From Larimichthys crocea (Eukaryota > Chordata > Actinopteri > Sciaenidae), in NCBI RefSeq assembly GCF_000972845.2, contig NC_040029.1:2144695-2208694 (forward strand): a DNA stretch of 64,000 nucleotides, written 5' to 3'. Position 1 is the stretch's first letter. Each line of letters begins with the position of its first letter. The notes beneath the pieces are model-generated. The model did not search any database, was not told where the DNA came from, and worked only from the letters and a program-made list of their open reading frames with translations. The translations under genes were made by a program, and so were the position numbers. Below, piece after piece: positions 1 to 12,900 of the stretch.

Positions 1-940
1 TGGTATCATACTATCATGCATACATACATATTATCATACATTTATACATAGTATCATACTATCATGCATACATACTATCATTCATACATACAATCATACG
101 TAGTATCATACTATCATACATACATACAATCATAGTATCATGCATACATACTATCATTCATACATACCATCATACATAGTATCATACTATCATACATACT
201 ATCATACATGGTATCATACTATCATACTATCATACATTCATGCATACATACTATCATACATTCATACATAGTATCATACTATCATGCATACATACTATCA
301 TACATACATACCATCATACATAGTATCATACTATCATACATACGTACAATCATAGTATCATGCATACATACTATCATTCATACATACTATCGTACTATCA
401 TACATAGTATACTATCATGCATACATACATATTATCATGCATACATACATATCATACATTTATACATAGTATTATACTATCATGCATACATACTATCATA
501 CATAGTATCATGCATACATTTATGCATGATACTATGCATACCATTTACATGGTATCATACTATCATACATGGTATCATACTATCATACATAGTATCATAC
601 TATCATGCATACATACATATTATCATAGATTTATACATAATATACTATCATACTATCATACATGCATAGTATCATACATTCATACATAATATCATACATA
701 CTATCATAGTATCATGCATACATACTATCATGCATACTATCATACATACATACTATCATTTATACATACTATCATACATACATACTATCATACATACTAT
801 CATACATACATACTATCATTCATACATACTATCATTCATACATACATACTATCATAGTATCATGCATACATACTATAATACATACATACTATCATTCATA
901 GATACATACATACTATCATAGTATGATAGTATGTATGAAT
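1..940. repeat. Tandem/low-complexity array of CATA/CTAT/CATAG modules
   Basis: Almost every base fits short modules such as catacatactat and catagtatcat, repeated with small variations. All three frames give His/Ile/Tyr/Ser-rich open reading frames simply because the unit lacks stop codons; none is a gene. The array ends in a perfect palindrome (16-bp arms at 905-920 and 922-937). It runs off the left edge of the window, so its full length is unknown. Confidence 0.95.
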
Positions 941-1292
941 GATGGTATGAGCTCCGCCTCCTAGCTATATATGCCCCGCCCGCTTGAGTGCCCACAGGTA
1001 AACCAGATAATTCATTCATTTAAAGTATGTCTATAGTATGTGTAAAATATCTTCAAAAGCATTTACATGGATTAAAGCAAAACATAAATAAATAAATACT
1101 AACAACATGTTACAGGTTACGTTAACTGACACCTGCTAAAGAAATAACACAGTGCACCACTCCACTCATAACCACGTTCTCTAATCAAAGGAAGATGCTT
1201 ATGAACAGCTGTTCTATTGACACTTACAAACACAGTTTTAATCTATAAACATGAAATGAGACCTTTTCTTTGCAAAGCCTGTCTCACATTTG
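941..1292. other. Unique AT-rich spacer, no gene seen
   Basis: This stretch lies between the tandem array and the duplicated segment. I see no coding exon, RNA gene or recognisable element in it. Confidence 0.5.
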
Positions 1293-1650
1293 ACTCTTTC
1301 AAATAATGGACAGGACATGGTTAGCGTAGTGTAGCTTGGCATACAGACTGGAAACAGCTGTAATGATGAACATGTTGGATTTGGTTTATTTAAGACACAA
1401 ACAAATATTTAAAAAACAACAATTCTGGGCATCTTTCAGTCCCGTCATGACAACAGGTTCTGTATCACTAAGTGTTGTGCTGGATTGTGGTCAGTCCATC
1501 CTGAAAACTGAGAGAGACACACACACACTTTTGAGCAGAGAGTTGTTTGGAGAGATTTCAACATCCTGAATTGGAAAACTTCCACATTCGAAGGCCCCTT
1601 CTCACTACTAAGCCTACCATACTAAACCTGTGAAGATCTAACCCTGAAAA

Positions 1651-1699
1651 ATGTCACTGTGGCCCAGCCCCCACACTGCAGATGCCTCTGGAGCATCAG
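1651..1699 (+). pseudogene. Orphan first-exon copy (type 1) of HIPK-like gene
   Basis: ATG and 16 codons ([16 protein letters not shown]) are followed by a GT donor in phase 1. The sequence is identical in coding content to 45863-45911, upstream of the nested kinase. No kinase exon follows here, because gypsy sequence replaces the downstream region. Confidence 0.5.
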
Positions 1700-2495
1700 G
1701 TAGGAAGACTTAACACCCGAAATTGAATGTAGCGCTAAATCTATGTACTTTTAAAACACTGACACAAAATTGCTCTACCAACAAGCCTAAAGGTGCTCCT
1801 TAAATAAAATACAGGGCAGAGCAGCCCTCACATGTTTTTTGTAAATACATATACCGTTATTAGTCAAGGCCAGTGTTGGTTAGGGCAATGATTTGATCTT
1901 CAGTAGGCTGGTTTGTGTACAGAAAATGAGAAAGGAGGACATTCAAACAACATAAAACATTTTTGGATCAAATATAAAAAGCTATCAGGAACCAGAAAAA
2001 TACATTATAGATAGAACTCTTTTGGTGTTTTGTAGTGACAACATGAGTTTGTCTTATCCAACCTTGGACATTTATCATGCTGTATGTCATCCCAAACCTT
2101 TGTCCGAGTCATCTCATACCAACCTTTCTAATAATGGGCTCATGGGAACTCAACACCCAGACCAGTAACCATTATTGTAACTTTAGGGTTCAACATTTTG
2201 GGAAATAAGATGTTAAATCATTAACATGTTGGATTTGGTTTGTATAAGACACAAACAAATATTTAAAAAACAACAATTCTGGGCATCCTTCTGTTATGAC
2301 CCGATATAGAACCTGTTATGACAACAGGTTCTATATCACTAAGTGTTGTATTGTGGTCATTCCACTCTGAGCACTGAGACAAAGACTCACTTTTGAGTCA
2401 AGAGTTGTTTGGAGACATTTATACATTCTGAATTTGAGAACGTCCCAAGTCTGAAGGTCCTTCTCAACCATAAAACCTTAAACTGACCTTGAAAA

Positions 2496-2544
2496 ATGTC
2501 ACTGTGGCCCAGCTGCCAGACATTAGATGCCTCTGGAGCATCAG
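2496..2544 (+). pseudogene. Orphan first-exon copy (type 2) of HIPK-like gene
   Basis: This is the second 49-base exon-like unit, starting MSLWPSCQT and ending in the same phase-1 donor. It matches 46697-46745 with a single base difference. Downstream kinase exons are absent. Confidence 0.45.
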
Positions 2545-2682
2545 GTAGGAAGGCTTAACACCCAAAATTGAACATAGTGCTGAATGTTGATCTGTTTTGA
2601 AAACACTGAGGAGACAAATTTGCTCCTAACCAACCAGCCTAAAGCTGCTCATTAAATAGACGTCAGGTCCTCGTCCCCCACC

Positions 2683-3273
2683 TCACCTCCTTGACAATGC
2701 GTCGGCCACCACATTGTCTGCCCCCTTCTTGTGCCGGATCTCCAGGTTGTATGCCTGGGCAAGCAGCGCCCAACGCATCAACCGCTGGTTATGATTATAC
2801 ATCTGAGCCAGGAAAACCAGAGGATTGTGATAAGTATACACTACTACTGGGGCTGCACTGGAGCCAACATACACTTCAAAATGTTGCAGGGCGAGGAGCA
2901 TGGCCAGCGTCTCCTTCTTGATGGTGGAGTAGTTCAACTGGTGTTTTTTTAACTTTAAAGAGAAGTAGCCCACGGGATGGCACACACCCTCCTCGCCAGC
3001 TCCAGAAGCACTAGCATCCACTTCCAGCTGGAATGGCAAAGAAAAGTTAGGGGCAGACAGTACAGGAGCACTACAAAGGAAGGATTTGGCAGCATCAAAA
3101 GCATGCTGACACTCATCATCCCACACAAAAGGGACCACAGGTCTACACAACTTCGTCAGAGGAGCCACTATCACGGAGAAATTCCGGCAGAAACAGCGGT
3201 AATAGCCCGTCATGCCCAGAAAACGCCGCAGCTCTCGTCTTGTAGCAGGTACTGGGTAAGATAGCACTGCCAC
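2683..3273 (-). pseudogene. Gypsy RT C-terminus and RNase H fragment
   Basis: An uninterrupted 196-codon stretch begins with the RT thumb signature (RRFLGMTGYY) and continues through an RNase H domain. The usual VDAS aspartate and KKE(T)LA glutamate are present. The conserved aspartate of the YTDHNPL motif is tyrosine here (YTYHNPL), which suggests an inactive enzyme. It ends with the typical ADALSRR tail before integrase would normally begin, but instead the element ends. This is a fragment of a polyprotein and no start codon is meaningful. Confidence 0.85.
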
Positions 3274-3284
3274 GACCCAATCCT

Positions 3285-3975
3285 TCCTCGTATCATGACA
3301 GTACTTTTTCCAACATGGACTTCAGTTTGGTGCCAGCGTTCAAGAGCACCCTGTGACTCGGGATGGTAAGCGCTGGACACCGCATGAGAGACACCTAGTG
3401 TCTGCAAAGTTTGTTCCTTGGTCAGTCTGCACTGTCTTTTGTAAACCAAAAGGTGGTCAAGAATTTTGTCAACACCTTAGTTACAGCTGGGGCATTCACT
3501 TAAGGGGATAGCCTCAGGGAAACGAGTTGACGCACACATTACGGTTAACAAAAACTGGTTACCGGACTTAGTTCGACGTAGGGGACCAACACAGTCAACA
3601 ATCACATGCTCGAAGGGTTCGCCAAAAGCAGGGACTAGACGCAGATGGGCTGGAAGCACTACCTGATTTGGTTTTCCTACAATCTAGCAGGTATGACAGG
3701 TTTTACAGAAACTTACAACATTGGCTTTCAACCCTGGCCAGAAGAAGTGTTGCAGGACTCTATTATATGTTTTTGTGAATACCTAAGAGACCAAACCACA
3801 AGTGCTCATGTGCTAACCTTAGCACATGCTCGCGACATCCTACAGGCAGCACAATCTGGTACACAGTGCTCCAGTCCTCATCTACCTTACTCTTCTGTGA
3901 AGTCCACCTACGCATTAACACCCCGTCATCAACACAAAATGGTTGTTTCAGTGCACTCGCTAACATCCTCAGCAT
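3285..3975 (-). pseudogene. Gypsy integrase fragments
   Basis: Pieces in more than one frame carry integrase hallmarks: the HHCC zinc-binding region (HLWFGLLGI, then CKTCHTC near 3690-3710), the first catalytic aspartate in VDCVGPL (about 3600), and the glutamate-containing AYHPESQGALERWHQT (about 3340-3380). An in-frame stop follows the zinc knuckle and frames shift between the blocks, so this is dead sequence. It lies upstream of the RNase H fragment on the same strand, the reverse of the canonical gypsy order. Confidence 0.8.
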
Positions 3976-4807
3976 TTTGCCAAAGATGGATCACTTTCCT
4001 GAGCAGCAACCGGCGGATGCACGGGTCAGCGGCACTGAACCTACAGGACTGTCAGACTCTAGCTCTTTTTCTACGCAATCCACTGGATTGCCACCAGGGG
4101 GTAACGTTTCTTCCGCCAGAGTAGAGGAAAATACAGAGTCAGACAACGCAGCATCCTCATCCTGCCTCCGAGCCCGAGTTAGTGTCGTATATTCAGTGGT
4201 GAGGCAGTTGAAGATAGTTGAAGAAAAACTCCACCGACACTGTCTTAGTAGTATAACAAATTTATTACAATAAGTTCAGTATCATGATCAAGTAAAACGT
4301 TACTTGGAGAGCCCCTGCCCGAATTATGAGACTCTCTCGAATTATGCGGGACAAACCCTTATATACCGTGGAGGTCATACAATACAATACATGCAGTCTA
4401 AATAAACAATAGTATAAATCAGTATAAGATAGGGACAGAAGAAAAAAGAGAGGCCCCTCTCCCAGGATGCCCCAACAATTTGCTCTTAACCTTTGACCTG
4501 AAATCTCTCCCTTAACCACGTCAAAAGGAAACACACACACACAGAGGAAAAAACACCGTATGGGACTTCAGATACCCTTTCTCACATGACTCTTTTAACA
4601 TATATTACAACACAATCATCAACACCCCTGACAGCTCTTTGGTTCTTTGGTAGCCCTATCCAAATATCCTTAAAGTCAGGATGGACCAAGATAACAGCTA
4701 GCAGGCCAAACAATTATCTTGATGTAAACCATATGTATATCATAGTACTAGCATTAGTAAGTGACTATGCATCTATGTGCAGTAAAATGCCTTTCTCTCT
4801 CGTGAAG

Positions 4808-5146
4808 TCAGCATAAGTCTGACCTGACATCTTTTTCAGCCCTACATGCCTTGGGCACCAACTCGTAAACATACAAAATCGCAATCTTCACCTTCTCATA
4901 AATTAAGCTGTCTTCCACCGACAGAGACGCACAAGCCTCCTGAGCCTTGCCTGCCAACCTGCACTGTAAAAGTATAGCCCAGACATCCCTCGGCCAGTGT
5001 AAAGCAGCCGCAATACGCTCAAACGCGCCGAAGTAGGACTCCACTTCAGACTCCCGAAACACAGGAACAAGCGAAATGTGCTTACTTACATCAAATGTGT
5101 TTGCCGATGCTCCTGACGGCCGCTGGACACCATCAGAAACATGCAC
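4808..5146 (-). pseudogene. Gypsy Gag-like fragment
   Basis: A 112-codon open stretch contains FDVSKHISLVPVF and a following segment (YFGAFERIA...WILLQCRLAGKA type) that resembles the Gag domain of fish gypsy elements, which is related to SCAN-like capsid folds. Frame and identity are lost after position 4808. The assignment rests on remembered family resemblance and was not searched. Confidence 0.6.
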
Positions 5147-5199
5147 TGAGCTAACCTGAATTTCTAAATCGATGCAGTTTAAATTACAAGAAATTCCAA

Positions 5200-5521
5200 G
5201 CTGTCCTGTGAGTTTAGATCTTTATATTATGAAGCTTATGAACGCGCGTCTCCATCCGAAGCACAGTGGTTGCTATGGGGATCGGTGCATGATCGGGACC
5301 ATGCAGCACCAGAAGTTGCATTAATATTAAGTATTGGTTATTAAAAAGAATGAGTTCAGAGACTTATTATACTCCAATAATAAATAAATTGTTGGTCTTA
5401 AAAATGCACGCATTCATTTGTATTCAGTGTTAAAAAATGTGATATGGCTCTCACGGAAATACATTTTAAAATGTGTTGCTTTCATGGCTCTCTCAGCCAA
5501 AAAGGTTCCTGACCCCTGAGA
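5200..5521. mobile_element. Partial hAT-type element, right end only
   Basis: The sequence ends in ccaaaaaggttcctgacccctg, the reverse complement of the CAGGGGTC-type terminus common to hAT elements. I found no matching left terminus, so the extent is uncertain. The remainder is AT-rich noncoding DNA. Confidence 0.4.
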
Positions 5522-5734
5522 TAGTATGTTAGTGAAAACTTATAAACGTGGCATCATGTATACTAGACGTTTTCTTCCTCTGTAAGGTCCATGTGCAGGT
5601 CCCTAAGTCGCCAGCAGAGGGAACTGAGAGCCCATTTATAAATCATCATTTCCCATCTTCATATATTTACTGTCATTTTGTCTCCTAATGCTCTTCCTAA
5701 TGTTCTTTATTTTATACTTTTTCACCACTGGATA

Positions 5735-5901
5735 CTATATACTACTTCACCACTGGAGATCAATAAAGGTTTATGGTTTCTGTAATAGAGAGGAAGACTA
5801 CTGTATTCTGGCACCATTTACACGTTACATTCATATTTAAATACAGGATTTGTAGTTTCATCAACAGTTTAAATCTAAACCTCACCTCCCTCGATGTGCA
5901 G

Positions 5902-5939
<38 letters not shown>

Positions 5940-6902
5940 TACTTGAGGGAAAACAATCATACATTTTATTTTCTAATATAGTTGGTTAACCTGTGTACCT
6001 GAAGTCATCATGAGTGCCGTGCTCTGGAGTGCGGGGCTTCCTCAGTCCGTTTCCATTGGCTGTCCATCTGCATGTCAGCAGTCACTGCTGCATCCTGGGC
6101 CGCAGCTGTTGCTGTGTCACATCTTGTTTACACCAGGGACCGAGGCTATGTTTGACCTAGTTGTTGGAAAGCCCAAGAGGCACGGTCAAAAGCACATTGC
6201 ACACAGCACAGACACAGAAAAAGAAAGAAAGAAGCCATTTTGCAATAGACACGACATTAGGTAGAATTAGGTGTACTGAAGATAATAAGCAAAAATTAAT
6301 ACTAAAAAAAAAAAACACTGAAGAGAGAAGAGATCAGGTGATGAGCTACTACAATCTGATGTTTTGTTGCAAAGAGCAATTTATTCAACTTTGTTTCTTC
6401 ACATGGAGCCAATGGAGCCATAAGCAAATCATGAGACAAAGTTATTTACAATGATTTTGTTCTCAGTATAGGAGACAGTATTTCTTTGAGTTGATGTTTT
6501 ATTAGGTTGCACTCATTACAGTGGGAGGAATTGGATTTGGATCACTTTAATTGCGTCACTCAATACTGTATAATGTTGATCAAGTATAACTGTCTCACTC
6601 ACACACACATGGTTGGACAGAAATACTTGAAGACATCATCGACTCTCGTCCTAAACTGAACCTTGAAACAAAGTCAAACTCTTCAAACATTTCACTCCCA
6701 GTGTCGAAACCTCAAGCTGAAACACCAAAAGTGCCCACATACACAGTATGCACAACATGTACAACAGTGTGTGTTTTCATTCTGAAGTGAAGCAGTGTCC
6801 ATTCATTCCCAGAGAAGGTGTGTGAAGTCCAGACAAAGATTTATCTTCACAGTTGTGTCAAGTCCCACCTTAAACAGAGAACAGGCAGTGAGGCAGCTAC
6901 TG
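5735..6902 (-). other. timmdc1 3' flank / 3' UTR
   Basis: No other gene is visible. On the minus strand an AATAAA (plus-strand tttatt at 6498-6503) lies about 400 bases past the timmdc1 stop codon and is a candidate poly(A) signal. A 31-base T run occupies 5906-5936. Confidence 0.45.
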
Positions 6903-9900
6903 TCATTGGCTGCTTGAGTCCTGAGTCACATCTTTATTCTGTGGTAAACTGAGCAGTTCCTGGATCCTCTGCATGTCCTTACTGCTGTCCTCCAGCTGAG
7001 AGACATTCAGATCTCCAATCAGCTCGTCTGTCAACTGCAAACGGGCCATCCTTTTAAAGAAAGAAGAGTGACCAGTGAACAAGACAGCAACAACTTTACT
7101 GGAAATTTGTGTTCGCATTTTTTTTTACTCTGTACTTCTAATTTTATATCTCACCATTCAGCAAGTTTGAGCTTGTGGAGTTCTCTGCGTTCTCTCCTCC
7201 TCTTCTCTCTGGCTTCTTCTCCTGCCAGCGACTGGATGCTGATGATCAAAGCACCGGTGGGAATCCTGCCCACAAGTTAGGAGAAACATTAGAAAACATA
7301 TTCAGAGGATGTACATTTGCCCAAAACAGCAAATACACTTTATGCTTTTATTCTCTGCGTGCAGGTGCACAGGCGCAAACATGAGCTACTCTGTGTGTAT
7401 GAGAACAGAAAGATCAGAAACCATTCCAGGTTTCTGGGAAAACTGGGTATGTAATGTTCCTAAATCACTGGGACCTCATGATTGCATAATGTATTTTGTA
7501 GCAGCAGCTACTGCCCGTCATTTCCACCATTGCGACAAACTCATGTCCAATTTTCTCTCATCTGTCTTTTGCAAAGTCACTCCCTCCAGCAACACCCAAA
7601 CCTTCCAGCCACACCTCCGCCACGTGCCCGGACGAGGGGCCGATTCTGGGCTGCGATCTGGAGCGTGATGTGCTTTCCGATTAGTTGCCTCCTTTCATTT
7701 CGCCCCCTTCTGCCCCGACTGCACCTGGCATAGCCAGGGCTTGGGCTGTTTGCACACATCAAATGCTCCAGGTGGCCGGTCCCTCAGGCAGGCAGTGAGA
7801 GGGAGAGGAGGCAGCAATACTAGTGCGGAGCCAACAGGAGAACAGACCAGGCCGAGCCAACATGGAGCTGACGATCACAGAGAAAATCCAAACCAGCCCC
7901 TCCAGTCTGTTACACCATCAAACACCTCACACTCAATCTCCATTATACGATCAGATTCAAATCTGCCCTTGGCTCTGTGCGCTCAGCTGCAAGCGGCCAG
8001 AGGAGCGAGTGGAAAGTGGGGCAGAGAGAGAAGAGAGGGCTGTGGGGAGAGAGGAGTGAAGCATAAGTCCAGATCAGACCATGCTAGATGGAGATGAGAG
8101 GCTGGAATAACTGAGATGGTATAAATGGAGAGGGGCAGCTGCTGCCTTGGCCTGCCTCCTTGCTCTAGTACCCAAAACATGGCCCTCTGCAGTGCACATG
8201 AGTCCCTCTGGCACTGCGAACTGAGCTGGAGGTGGGGGTGGGGGTTCAGCTGGGCGACAGAGGGTTGCTGGGAGGGGCGCAGCTGGCTGCCAGAGTGCTC
8301 ACTGCTCTCAAGCACAGAGGCATGGGCATGGACGCATACACGAGCAGATATGCAAACACGTCTGTTTAAAAGCTTCTGACGAGTTAACTCAAATCTGTGA
8401 CGAGGGCCGAGACGCTTCAGGGAGCTAACCACATTAGTCGCTGTGGAAGGCTGATGTGTTGGACTGTTACAGTGATCAATGGATGTGAACAGATACTTGT
8501 GGGAGCGGAAGCCAACCTTACCCCAGCACTGCTCCGATGACTGTCCCAGCCACCAGCCCGCCCAGGCCCAGGTTCAGTCTGAAGAGGCCTCCAGTCACAG
8601 CTGCTCACACACACACACACGAGAGTTTTATCATCATCACTCATAACCCAATGTGCTGGCATCTGTTGGAGCTATCCGTCATTGGGTTAACGAGGATTAT
8701 AAAAGGTTCCATTATAATTGCTGTCAGTACCAAAAAACAAACATCATTTCTGCACAATATAAAGACACATTTTCTGCACTGTGAATTTCTGGAGAAATAT
8801 TTTTTTAATAATTATTTTATGGGTATTTTTATGTTTTTATTTAGATAGCTGCGGTCAAAAGATAACAGAAACTGAAAGAGGGGGGTCGTAGTTCACGTCT
8901 AGCGCCATAACCTCAGTAATCTGGTCATGCAATGAAGGAAAATGTGACTGTTTTCATCAAGATACATATCAGAGGGATCATGTGGGGTGTGTGCGCTCCG
9001 GAGGAGTCAACAGTACTGGCACAGTGATCCATAGTTGTTAAAAAAAAAAGTTTGATGAGGCCACGCTGAGGTCCATGTGACTCACCTCCAGCTGCAGCAT
9101 AGTGGCTGATGGCATACTTGTCTCGGTACACAGACAGCCCGGTGCTGACAGAGCTAGAGAGGGAACAGATGAGGGAGAGACGGTTAGACCAGAAGCAACA
9201 GATTTATTGAGGATGATCATTAAAAAATAATCTAATAATTAAATACATAATTTGATATGATGCTCATCTGTACAACAGATTGGAGCTAAAAATACTAAAA
9301 CCACCATTTAGCATCAAGTTGTTGCCATGGTGCCTGAACATGCTTTTCATAAAACTGGATTTTAATCTGAGCTGGTTTACGATGACATGCAGTTGTGTTT
9401 GGTTTTAAGAAAATATCTGAATCTAATAAAAAATTATGAGTTAAATTATAACCAATGTGTTTACTTACTTAAACAGGGTGACAAAAGCACCAACTCTCCA
9501 GCTCCATCTCCATCCGTATCTCACAAAACCGCGGATAGCTGCGTTATGGGCCGAGCGCTGAATGAAACACACACACCACATTAAACAAAAACATTGTTTT
9601 TAAGACTCCGTCATTCAACCGAATTAGTTACCGACACATTCACCCACTTACCACTGCGTCCACTCTGCCGGTATAGATTTCTGCCTGGCTGGCTTGGATG
9701 TAGCGCTGCCTGGCGTGGCGAGCTGCTGGCAGGCCTCCGTAGAACAAGCCTGCTAGTGCAGCGACTAGGCCGCTCTTTATCACGTTGGTCAGCTCCTCTG
9801 GGTAACTCTGTGTCGGACTACAGGGAGACAAGACACAAACTGATCAGTCATTTCAATTTACAAACTGTTGACGGTTGGCTCTAAGTTTTATGTAGCTGAC

Positions 9901-9978
9901 ATTTGTTATTTCTGTATAAATGCAAAATATAGCTTTTGTAACAGCACGTAAAGCATGTTAAAAGACTGCATTGCGGTG
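5735..9978. repeat. Inverted repeat, left arm (contains timmdc1 exons 2-7)
   Basis: The reverse complement of this interval reappears at 10239-14790 with many single-base insertions and deletions. Matching is close from the T-run at 5906-5936 inward, and poor but recognisable between 5735 and 5905. This arm carries intact exons and splice sites, so it is the reference-quality copy. Confidence 0.93.
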
Positions 9979-12900
9979 GTACGAATCCTGCATCAGACGG
10001 CCCTTTGCTGCATGTCATTTCCCCCTCTCTCTGCTTCCTGTCTCTCTTCAGCTGTCCTATCAATTAAAGGCATAAAAGGCCCAAAAAAATATACAAAAAA
10101 AAAGTGGTACAGTCTCACAGAATTATACTAAATTGGCATATTTAATGCATTCAATGATGGTGTTGAAATAGGCTTACTCTTTATGAAGACCGGACACCCA
10201 AAGTCTCATTTACTGTTTGGACTACAATNNNNNNNNNNACGCAATGCAGTCTTTTAACATGCTTTACGTGCTGTTACAAAAGCTATTATTTGCATTTATA
10301 CAAATAACAAATGTAGCTACATAAAACTTAGAGCCAACGTCACAGTTTGTAAATTGAAATGACTGATGTTTGTCTCTTGTCTCCCTGTAGTCCGACCACA
10401 GAGTTACCCAGAGGAGCTGACCAACGTGATAAAGAGCGGCCTAGTCGCTGCACTGCAGGCTTGTTCTCGGAGGCCTGCCAGCAGCTCGCACGCCAGAGGC
10501 GCTAATCCAGCCAGCCAGGCAGAAATCTATAAGGCCGAGTGGACGCAGTGGAGTGGGTGAATGTGTCGGTAACTAATTCGGTTGAATGACGGAGTCTTAA
10601 AAAACAATGTTTTTGTTTATGTGGTTGTGTGTCATTCAGCGCTCGCCCATAACGCAGCTATCCGGGTTTGTGAGATACGGATGGAGATGGAGCGGAGAGT
10701 TGGTGCTTTTGTCACCCTGTTTAAGTAAGAAACACATTGGTTATAATTTAACTCATATTTTTTATTAGATTCAGATATTTTCTTAAACCAAACACAACTG
10801 CAGTCATCGTAAACCAGCTCGATTAAAATCCAGTTTTATGAAAGCATGTTCAGCACCATGGCAACAACTGATGCTAAAGGTTTTAGTGATTTTAGCTCCA
10901 ACTGTGACAGGGAGCATCAATCAAATGTATTAATTATTAGATATTTTTTAATGATCATCCTCAATAAATCTGTTGTTCGTGTCTAACGTCTTCCCTCATC
11001 TGTTCCCTCTCTAGCTCTGTCAGCACCGGGCTGTCTGTGTACCGAGACAGTATGCCATCAGCCACTATGTGCAGCTGGAGGTGAGTCACATGGACCTCAG
11101 CGTGGCCTCATCAAACTTTTTTAACAACTATGGATCACTGTGCCAGTACTGTTGACTCCTCCGGAGGCACACACCCCACATGATCCCTCTGATATGTATC
11201 TTGATGAGAACAGTCCACTTTTCCTTCATTGCATGACCAGATTACTGAGGTTATGGCGCTAGACGTGACCACGACCCTCTTTCAGTTTCTTTTATCTTTT
11301 GACCGCAGCTGTCTAAATAAATAATAAATACCCATAAAATAATTATTAAAAAAATATTTAGTCCAGAATATACATGCAGAAAGTGTCTTCTTTATTGTGC
11401 AGAAATGATGTTTGTTTTTTGGTACTGACAGCAATTTAATGGAACCTTTTATATCCTCGTTAACCCAATGACGGATAGCTCCAACAGATGCCAGCACGAT
11501 TGGTTATGAGTGATGATGATAAAACTCTCGGTGTGTGTGTGAGCAGTGCTGGATGCCTTTCCGACTGAACCTGGGCCTGGGGCGGCTGGTGGCTGGGACA
11601 GTCATCGAGCAGAGCGTGCTGGGGTAAGGTTGGCTTCCGCTCCCACAAGTGTCTGTTCCATCCATTGATCACTGTAACGTCCAACACATCAGCCTTCCAC
11701 AGGACATGTGGTTAGCTCCCTGAAGCGTCTCGGCCCTCGTCACAGATTTGAGTTAACTCGTCAGAAGCCTTTTAAACAGACGTGTTTGCATTACTGCTCG
11801 TGTATGCGTCCATGTCCATGCCTCTGTGCTTGAGAGCAGTGAGCACTCTGGCAGCCAGCTGCGCCCCTCCAGCAAAACTCTGTCGCCCCAGCTGAACCCC
11901 CACCCCCACCTCCAGCTCAGTTCGCAGTGCCGAGGGACTCATGTGCACTGCAGAGGGCCATGTTTTGGGTACTAGAGCAAGGAGGAGGCCAAGGCAGCAG
12001 CTGCCCTCTCCATTTATACATCTCAGTTATTCCAGCCTCTCATCTCCATCTAGCATGGTCTGATCTGGACTTATGCTTCACTCCTCTCTCCCCACAGCCT
12101 CTCTTCTCTCTCTGCCCCACTTTCCACTCGCTCCTCTGGCCGCTTGCAGCTGAGCGCACAGAGCCAAGGGCAGATTTGAATCTGATCGTATAATGGAGAT
12201 TGAGTGTTAGGTGTTTGATGTGTGTACAGACTGGAGGGGCTGGTTTGGATTTTCTCTGTGATCAGTCAGCTCATGTTGGCTCGGCCTGGTCTGTTCTCCT
12301 GTTGCGTCCGCACTAGTATTGCTGCCTCCTTCCCTCTCACTGCCTGCCTGAGGGACCGGCCACCTGGAGCATTTGATGTGTGCAAACAGCCAAGCCCTGG
12401 CTATGCAGGTGCAGTCGGGGCAGAAGGGGGCGAAATGAAAGGAGGCAACTAATCGGAAAGCACATCACGCTCCAGATCGCAGCCCAATCGGCCCCTCGTC
12501 CGGGCACGTGGCGGAGGTGTGGCTGGAAGGTTTGGTGTGTTGCTGGGGGAGTGACTTTGCAAAAGACAGATGAGAGAAAATTGGACATGAGTTTGTCGCA
12601 ATGGTGGAAATGACGGGCAGTAGCTGCTGCTACAAAATACATTATGCAATCATGAGGTCCAGTGTATAGGAACATTACATACCCAGTTTTCCCAGAAACC
12701 TGGAATGGTTTCATATCTTTCTGTTCTCATAAACACACAGAGTAACTACTGTAGAGAATAAAAGCATAAGTGTATTTGCTGTTTTGGGCAAATGTACATC
12801 TCTGATATGTTTTCTAAGTTTCTCCTAACTTGTGGGCAGGATTCCACCGGTGCTTTGATCTCAGCATCCAGTCGCTGGCAGGAGAAGAAGCCAGAGAAGA

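Larger units (their letters stand above)
1293..2656 (+). repeat. Duplicated segment, copy 1 (paralogous to 45506-46857)
   Basis: This 1.36 kb matches 45506-46857 nearly base for base in the same orientation, with scattered substitutions and small indels. It contains two internal sub-copies starting near 1370 and 2225, both beginning aacatgttggatttggttt. Each sub-copy ends with a 49-base exon-like sequence (1651-1699 and 2496-2544): an ATG, MSLWPS..., then a GTAGG donor. At 2303-2337 there is a hairpin with perfect 15-bp arms. Copy 1 stops where the gypsy element begins, whereas copy 2 continues into a HIPK-like kinase gene. I infer that this is the 5' end of a second kinase copy cut off by the retroelement, or a dispersed duplication. 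Confidence 0.85.
2657..5150 (-). mobile_element. Decayed and rearranged Ty3/gypsy LTR retrotransposon
   Basis: Minus-strand fragments belong to gypsy proteins. In 5' to 3' order they are a Gag-like segment (5146-4808), integrase (about 3975-3285), and a reverse-transcriptase end with RNase H (about 3273-2683). In an intact gypsy element integrase follows RNase H, so the order here is permuted. The region 4600-4190 has no homology I can name; it includes an AATAAA on the minus strand at 4261-4266 and may be LTR-derived. Many frameshifts and stops interrupt the coding parts. The right-hand gypsy fragment abuts the duplicated segment at 2656 without an obvious LTR end. Confidence 0.85.

Noticed and set aside
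208..921. Long overlapping open frames in the left tandem array
   Set aside because: The repeat unit contains no stop codon in several frames; the products are His/Ile/Tyr/Ser repeats with no protein character.
1336..1569. 77-codon frame, also present at 45575-45781
   Set aside because: It is shared by the duplicated module but lies upstream of the ATG first exons, has no recognisable domain, and looks like promoter or 5' UTR sequence.
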